From the NCBI GenBank assembly GCA_947492925.1, contig CANLOQ010000003.1:124001-188000 (forward strand): a stretch of 64,000 nucleotides of DNA. Direction: 5' to 3'. This DNA comes from an uncultured Sulfitobacter sp. (lineage in GTDB: Bacteria; Pseudomonadota; Alphaproteobacteria; Rhodobacterales; Rhodobacteraceae). Below are positions 59,464-64,000 of the stretch, piece after piece. Both the position numbers and the translations under genes were made by a program. How positions within the stretch are numbered: the stretch's first letter is position 1; each line of letters begins with the position of its first letter. The notes under the pieces were generated by a model that was not told the origin of the DNA, ran no database searches, and was given only the letters and a program-made list of their open reading frames with translations.

Positions 59464-60384
59464 ATGGCTGGACAACATTGCATATTGGTGGGCGCACCGC
59501 TTGACAGTGGCAAGCGCCGTCAGGGATGCCTGATGGGCCCCGATGCTTTCCGCACCGCCGGGCTGAGCGAGGCGCTGCGTGATCTGGGCCATAGCGTGAC
59601 AGACCGGGGCAATGTGGCCCCCGCCCCTTTCACGCCAAAAGACCACCCCAAGCTGGTGCGTCTTGAAGAGAACATCGGCTGGACCGAAAGCCTTGCCGAT
59701 GCATCCGAGGCGGCAATGGCCGAAGGACTGCCGATTTTTCTGGGCGGCGATCATGCCTTGTCATTGGGCACCGTTCTGGGCGCAATGCGCCACGCTGACA
59801 AAGTGGACCGTCCGTTGTTTGTGCTTTGGCTTGATGCCCACACCGACTTTCACACGCCTGATACGACCGACAGCGGCAACCTGCACGGCACGCCACTGGG
59901 CTATGTCACCGGCCGCCCGGGGTTTGACGGGTTTCCCGCCATCGCCAAACCGTTGCCGCATGACAATCTGGCAATCATCGGGCTTCGCTCTGTTGACCCG
60001 GACGAACGTGCGACGCTGCAGGACACCAGCGTGACCTATGTGGACATGCGCGAGATCGACGAGACCGGTATCGCACGCCCCCTGGCCGCCTTTCTTGAAA
60101 AGGTGCGCGCGGCGAACGGTCTGCTGCATGTCTCGCTTGATGTGGATTTTCTCGACCCGTCGGTCGCCCCTGCCGTGGGCACCACGGTGCCGGGCGGTGC
60201 CACCGTACGCGAAGGCCACCTTGTCATGGAGATGCTGCACGACAGCGGACTGATGACATCGCTTGACCTGGTCGAACTGAACCCCTTCCTCGACGAACGC
60301 GGTCGCACCGCAACGCTGATGGTTGATCTGGTCGCCTCTGCTATGGGCCGCCGCATCTTTGACCGCCCGACCCGCGCCTATTGA
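59464..60384 (+). CDS. rocF: Arginase
   Basis: 306 aa. Hydrolyses arginine to ornithine and urea with a dimanganese centre. Metal ligands are in GGDHALSLG, LDAHTDFHT and SLDVDFLDP, and substrate-binding SGNLHG is present, all in arginase rather than agmatinase form. AAGGAG precedes the ATG. It is followed after 11 bases by ornithine cyclodeaminase, so the pair converts arginine to proline. Confidence 0.94.
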   Translation: MAGQHCILVGAPLDSGKRRQGCLMGPDAFRTAGLSEALRDLGHSVTDRGNVAPAPFTPKDHPKLVRLEENIGWTESLADASEAAMAEGLPIFLGGDHALSLGTVLGAMRHADKVDRPLFVLWLDAHTDFHTPDTTDSGNLHGTPLGYVTGRPGFDGFPAIAKPLPHDNLAIIGLRSVDPDERATLQDTSVTYVDMREIDETGIARPLAAFLEKVRAANGLLHVSLDVDFLDPSVAPAVGTTVPGGATVREGHLVMEMLHDSGLMTSLDLVELNPFLDERGRTATLMVDLVASAMGRRIFDRPTRAY

Positions 60385-60395
60385 AAGGTCCTGAC

Positions 60396-61451
60396 ATGTC
60401 GATAAATCCAAACCCCTCCGACAAGGCGCTGGTGCCTTTCGTTTCCGTCGATCACATGATGAAGCTGGTGCATCACATCGGCATCGAAGACATGCTGCGC
60501 GGCATTGCCGACTATATCGAAGCGGATTTCAAACGATGGCCGCTTTTTGACAAAACCCCACGCGTGGCCAGCCATTCAGACACCGGTGTTATCGAGCTGA
60601 TGCCCACCTCGGACGGCGATGTCTACGGGTTCAAATACGTGAACGGCCATCCGTCGAACACCGCAGAAGGATTGCAGACCGTCACCGCCTTTGGCCTTCT
60701 TGCCGATGTGGCCTCGGGCTATCCGGTTCTGCTGAGCGAGATGACGCTGCTGACCGCCCTGCGCACAGCTGCGACATCCGCCCTTGTCGCCCGTGTGCTG
60801 GCACCCAAAAACGCAAAAGTTATGGCGATGATCGGCAATGGCACCCAATCGGAGTTTCAGTCACTGGCGATGAAAACAATTGTCGGGATCGAAGAAGTAC
60901 GCCTTTACGACATTGATCCAGCTGCGACGGACAAATGCGCCGCGAATCTGGAAGGACAGGGACTGCGCGTGGTTAAGTGCTCCTCTGCGGAGGCGTCGAT
61001 GGAAGGCGCGCAGATCATCACGACCTGCACGGCGGACAAGCAATATGCCACGATCCTGACCGACAACATGGTAGGCAGCGGCGTGCATATCAACGCAATT
61101 GGCGGCGACTGCCCCGGCAAGACTGAACTGGCCCCCGCGATCCTGCACCGCGCGGAAATCTTTGTGGAATACCCCGAACAGACCCGCATTGAGGGTGAGA
61201 TACAGCAGATGGACCCGGACCACCCTGTGACCGAGTTCTGGGAGGTGCTGACAGGCACGGCCAAAGGGCGCACCAACAACAGCCAGATCACCCTTTTCGA
61301 CAGCGTCGGCTTCGCCATCGAGGACTTTTCGGCGCTGCGGTATGTGCGCGACAGAATCGCAAACACAGCGCTCTTTCACCCGCTTGACCTGCTGGCCGAC
61401 CCAGATGATCCGCGCGATCTGTTCGGCATGCTGCAACGCGCCAAAGCCTGA
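60396..61451 (+). CDS. ocd: Ornithine cyclodeaminase
   Basis: 351 aa. NAD-dependent conversion of ornithine to proline and ammonia. Mu-crystallin family features are LTALRTAATSALVARVLAP, MIGNGTQSEFQ (the Rossmann glycine motif) and GDCPGKTELAPAIL. AAAGG lies about nine bases before the ATG. It forms an operon with arginase. Confidence 0.93.
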   Translation: MSINPNPSDKALVPFVSVDHMMKLVHHIGIEDMLRGIADYIEADFKRWPLFDKTPRVASHSDTGVIELMPTSDGDVYGFKYVNGHPSNTAEGLQTVTAFGLLADVASGYPVLLSEMTLLTALRTAATSALVARVLAPKNAKVMAMIGNGTQSEFQSLAMKTIVGIEEVRLYDIDPAATDKCAANLEGQGLRVVKCSSAEASMEGAQIITTCTADKQYATILTDNMVGSGVHINAIGGDCPGKTELAPAILHRAEIFVEYPEQTRIEGEIQQMDPDHPVTEFWEVLTGTAKGRTNNSQITLFDSVGFAIEDFSALRYVRDRIANTALFHPLDLLADPDDPRDLFGMLQRAKA

Positions 61452-61665
61452 CACTTCGCGCTTTGTTTCGCCGCTGCCTGAAAACGGGCGGACAGAAAGC
61501 CAACCGGTTTCCAGGGAACATCAGCGACAGCCCCACTAGGGATGCTCTGTTGGTCCTTGGGAACCGGGACGTTTCTTGTCGGGCGTGCTCAGCTAAAGGT
61601 GGGTCAGAGGCTCGCTGGTTTGGCAAAACCGGAAACCTTTGCCTGACTGCAAATCGAAGTCGCTT

Positions 61666-62844
61666 TCAGCGCTGCTGCGCCTTCTGGGCTGTCACATCAT
61701 ATCCATAAAGCCAGTCAAACGCACCGACCATCCGCCCCGGTGCGATGCGGCTGGCCACACGTAGCCCCAGATGCGCCGCGGTGCGCAATGGCCCCGGCGC
61801 GAGGTGGTAGCGTTTTGCGTTGCCCGCTGCCGCATTTATCACACGCACAACCCGCGCGTGGCGCCTGTTCTGGTAAGCCGCCAAGGCGTCGCCCTGCCCC
61901 TTTGTAACTGCGTCGGCCAGCACCCAAGCATCCTCAAGCGCCATATTGGCCCCCTGTGCAAGAAACGGCAGCGTCGGATGTGCCGCATCGCCCAGCAACG
62001 CGACGCCTTCTGCCTGCCAGTGCTGGGCCACAGGATGCAGGTGCAGGCCCCACAGCGTTGTTTCGGTTACTGCATCCATCAAGGCAGGGACAACACCGCC
62101 AAACCCTGCAAACGCCGCCTGCATATGGCCGGGCGCATCCCGGTGGTTCCAGCCTTCCGCAGCCCAGCCGGTCCGTTCCTCAACCGCCACCAGATTGACA
62201 AACCGTCCGCCGCGCAGAGGATAGCTTACCAGATGGCGGCCCGGGCCCATATGCACATGTGCCTCTGCCGGATGGTTCACCGCATTTGGCACCACCGCAC
62301 GCCAGGCTACTTGACCTGAAAAGGTTGCCGCATCCGGACCGTTCAAGACAGCCCGCGCAACCGAATGGATGCCGTCTGCGGCGACCACCAGTTCGGCGCG
62401 GCGGGTGCTGCCATCAGTCATCTGCACCTGTGGCAAAGCGCCGGGTCGGATGCTGGCGACCTGTGCGCCCAGTTCAAACGTCACATTGGCGCGTTTCGCC
62501 ACGCCGGCCAGCGCATCGACCAGATCGGCCCGGTGTACAAAAAGATAGCGCTGTGCGGGACGCAGGCGTTTCAGGTCAAGCCGCGCCACCTGCGCGCCCG
62601 CGCGGAAGTCGCGCAGCAAAACGGCTTCTGCCTCCACCGCGTCCTTCCCGCGCAAGGCCGTTTCGACACCCAGGGCGCGCAGCACGGACAGACCGTTGGG
62701 GCTGATCTGCAGACCCGCACCCACATCACGCAGCGCCTCTGCCTGTTCCATCAGGGTGACTGCCACGCCCTGCCGTGCCAGTGCCGCCGCCGCCGTCAGA
62801 CCGCCAATGCCGCCTCCCACCACGATTGCATTCGAAACTTTCAT
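61666..62844 (-). CDS. FAD-dependent monooxygenase (salicylate hydroxylase-like)
   Basis: 392 aa class A flavin monooxygenase. The FAD motif GGGIGGLTAAAAL is at residues 10-22, the DG motif VVAADGIHSVAR is in the middle, and the GD motif ALLGDAAHPTLPFLAQGANMALEDAW lies near residues 278-303. Members hydroxylate aromatic acids such as salicylate or 3-hydroxybenzoate; the substrate cannot be read. It follows dksA on the same strand, separated by a terminator. Confidence 0.85.
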   Translation of the reverse strand: MKVSNAIVVGGGIGGLTAAAALARQGVAVTLMEQAEALRDVGAGLQISPNGLSVLRALGVETALRGKDAVEAEAVLLRDFRAGAQVARLDLKRLRPAQRYLFVHRADLVDALAGVAKRANVTFELGAQVASIRPGALPQVQMTDGSTRRAELVVAADGIHSVARAVLNGPDAATFSGQVAWRAVVPNAVNHPAEAHVHMGPGRHLVSYPLRGGRFVNLVAVEERTGWAAEGWNHRDAPGHMQAAFAGFGGVVPALMDAVTETTLWGLHLHPVAQHWQAEGVALLGDAAHPTLPFLAQGANMALEDAWVLADAVTKGQGDALAAYQNRRHARVVRVINAAAGNAKRYHLAPGPLRTAAHLGLRVASRIAPGRMVGAFDWLYGYDVTAQKAQQR

Positions 62845-62859
62845 AGCCTTCCTTCACGC

Positions 62860-62889
62860 AAAACGCCGGAGACGAAGCTCCGGCGTTTT
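62860..62889 (-). terminator. Rho-independent terminator of dksA
   Basis: AAAACGCCGGAG pairs perfectly with CTCCGGCGTTTT (12 bp) around a 6-base loop. On the minus strand it ends in TTTTG, 20 bases after the dksA stop and just before the monooxygenase ATG (62844). Confidence 0.9.
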
Positions 62890-62909
62890 GATAGCACCGC
62901 TGAACGGGA

Positions 62910-63332
62910 TCAGTCGTCGCGGTGTACTTTCTCGCGACGCTCGTGCTTCTCCTGCGCCTCAAGGCTCATGGTTGCAATGGGACGTGCATCCAGACGCTTG
63001 AGCGAAATCGGGTCGCCCGTGACCGAGCAATAGCCGAATTCGCCCTCGTCGATACGGCGCAGCGCGGCGTCGATCTTGCTGACCAGTTTGCGCGCACGGT
63101 CACGCGTGCGCAATTCCAGCGCGCGGTCCGTTTCCTCTGATGCGCGGTCGGTCACGTCAGGGATGTTGCGGGTGCCATCCTGCAACGCCTCAATCGTGTC
63201 GCGGCTTCCTTCGATCAATTCGGACTTCCAGTTCAGCAACTTGCGGCGAAAATACTCCACCTGCTTTTCGTTCATGAACGGTTCGTCCTCGGCCGGGGTA
63301 TAGTCATCCGACAGAAAAACTTCCTGAATCAT
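62910..63332 (-). CDS. dksA: RNA polymerase-binding factor DksA (single-cysteine form)
   Basis: 140 aa. Helical coiled-coil part (about 20-95), then the globular region GEFGYCSVTGDPISLKRLDARPIATMSLEAQEKHERRE. Of the four zinc-finger cysteines of E. coli DksA only the first is present; the others are T, S and A-like residues. Such forms are known in alphaproteobacteria and act without zinc. DksA works with ppGpp on transcription of rRNA and other promoters. The ATG at 63332 has GAGGGA upstream; a 11-codon extension is in frame but unlikely. Confidence 0.92.
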   Translation of the reverse strand: MIQEVFLSDDYTPAEDEPFMNEKQVEYFRRKLLNWKSELIEGSRDTIEALQDGTRNIPDVTDRASEETDRALELRTRDRARKLVSKIDAALRRIDEGEFGYCSVTGDPISLKRLDARPIATMSLEAQEKHERREKVHRDD

Positions 63333-63502
63333 ATCTTGTCCCTCAACAGTTCTTTGGCTTGGCATAAGAGACCCCTCTCCCCGAGATCGCCCCTGACGCT
63401 GCGTCTATCCCAGCCACCCGGTTTTGTCACTACACAATCCCTGTGATTTTTGGTTATACGCTTGCAAAGGCTCTTGTCGGCCTCCCGTGACAGAAGGTTG
63501 AA

Positions 63503-64000
63503 ATGCGTATGAAATTCCAAGGCACCGCCGATTATGTGGCAACCGATGACCTGACCATTGCGGTCAATGCAGCCGTCACACTGGAGCGCCCCCTGCTGGT
63601 CAAGGGCGAGCCCGGCACCGGCAAGACCGAGCTGGCCAAACAGGTCTCCTCCGCCCTTGGTCTGCGCATGATCGAGTGGAACATCAAATCCACGACCCGC
63701 GCACAGCAGGGCCTTTATGAATATGACGCCGTCAGCCGCCTGCGCGACAGCCAATTGGGCGAAGAGCGTGTGCATGACGTCAAGAACTACATCCGCAAGG
63801 GCAAACTTTGGGAAGCGTTCGAGGCGGACGAAAAGGTTGTCCTCCTGATTGACGAGATCGACAAAGCAGATATCGAATTCCCCAACGACCTCTTGCAAGA
63901 GCTTGATAAGATGGAATTCTTTGTCTACGAGACCGGGGAGACGATCAAGGCCGCAAACCGCCCCATCGTCATCATCACCTCAAACAACGAAAAAGAACTG
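63503..64000 (+). CDS. MoxR-type AAA ATPase (3' end outside window)
   Basis: 166 codons are seen and the frame is open at the right edge. Walker A is KGEPGTGKTELAK and Walker B is LLIDEIDKA, followed by FPNDLLQELD and the sensor region TSNNEKEL, which is typical of MoxR AAA ATPases that act with a VWA-domain partner as chaperones. AGAAGG lies five bases before the ATG at 63503; a second ATG at 63509 is possible. It is divergent from dksA. A TTATAC -10-like element is at 63454-63459. Confidence 0.85.
   Translation, partial: MRMKFQGTADYVATDDLTIAVNAAVTLERPLLVKGEPGTGKTELAKQVSSALGLRMIEWNIKSTTRAQQGLYEYDAVSRLRDSQLGEERVHDVKNYIRKGKLWEAFEADEKVVLLIDEIDKADIEFPNDLLQELDKMEFFVYETGETIKAANRPIVIITSNNEKEL

Overview
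The window looks like a chromosomal segment of a marine Rhodobacterales (Roseobacter-group) alphaproteobacterium. The evidence is the CtrA and SciP cell-cycle regulators side by side, LpxI instead of LpxH, a GTTC-N7-GTTC LexA box, a DksA with one cysteine, many GcvT-fused flavin dehydrogenases, RTX proteins with Hint domains, and high-GC coding bias. I name no species. I see 48 full protein genes, one gene cut by the right edge, and one tRNA. Three of the proteins are under 60 residues (13145..13270, 31330..31479, 56797..56955).

Layout. 1-5453: a LexA box at the left edge, then on the minus strand sciP, ctrA, ligA and recG, with a CtrA box in front of ctrA. 5578-6720: mnmA on the plus strand. 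6821-20089: a long minus-strand envelope cluster, read from high to low coordinates as pyrH, [a plus-strand LOV histidine kinase inserted here], frr, uppS, cdsA, dxr, rseP, a 41-aa membrane peptide, bamA, an OmpH/Skp chaperone, fabZ, lpxA, lpxI, lpxB. It joins isoprenoid, phospholipid, lipid A and outer-membrane assembly. 20182-27032: miaA, an AraC-family regulator, and a three-gene peptide-type ABC transporter with no binding protein gene. 27088-37190: housekeeping and conserved hypothetical genes (secreted protein, lytic transglycosylase, ssb, GNAT, aroK-aroB, a 49-aa peptide with a 517-aa exported protein and xerD, an unusual phosphoesterase, a CorC-like protein, a membrane protein with a possible PilZ-like tail).

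37195-43655 holds two paralogous FAD/GcvT dehydrogenases of the dimethylglycine/sarcosine type around a DUF2254 membrane protein, probably for methylated-amine catabolism. 43710-44318 is a MobA-like nucleotidyltransferase. 44327-56955 is the accessory core: a 624-aa RTX-Hint protein behind an exact CtrA box, and a 3414-aa protein with 28 cadherin-like repeats, RTX repeats and a C-terminal Hint domain, preceded by a translationally coupled 52-aa arginine-rich ORF. 57671-57754 is tRNA-Leu(CAA). 57882-64000: a VTT/YqaA membrane protein, a DsbB-like protein, an Lrp regulator divergent from arginase and ornithine cyclodeaminase (arginine to ornithine to proline), a flavin monooxygenase, dksA and the start of a MoxR ATPase.

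The most interesting lead is regulatory: ctrA and sciP lie in the window with a CtrA-type box before ctrA, and an exact TTAA-N7-TTAA box sits before the RTX-Hint gene. This suggests that a large secreted surface protein family is tied to the CtrA programme. All function calls are by eye from sequence; no database search was run.
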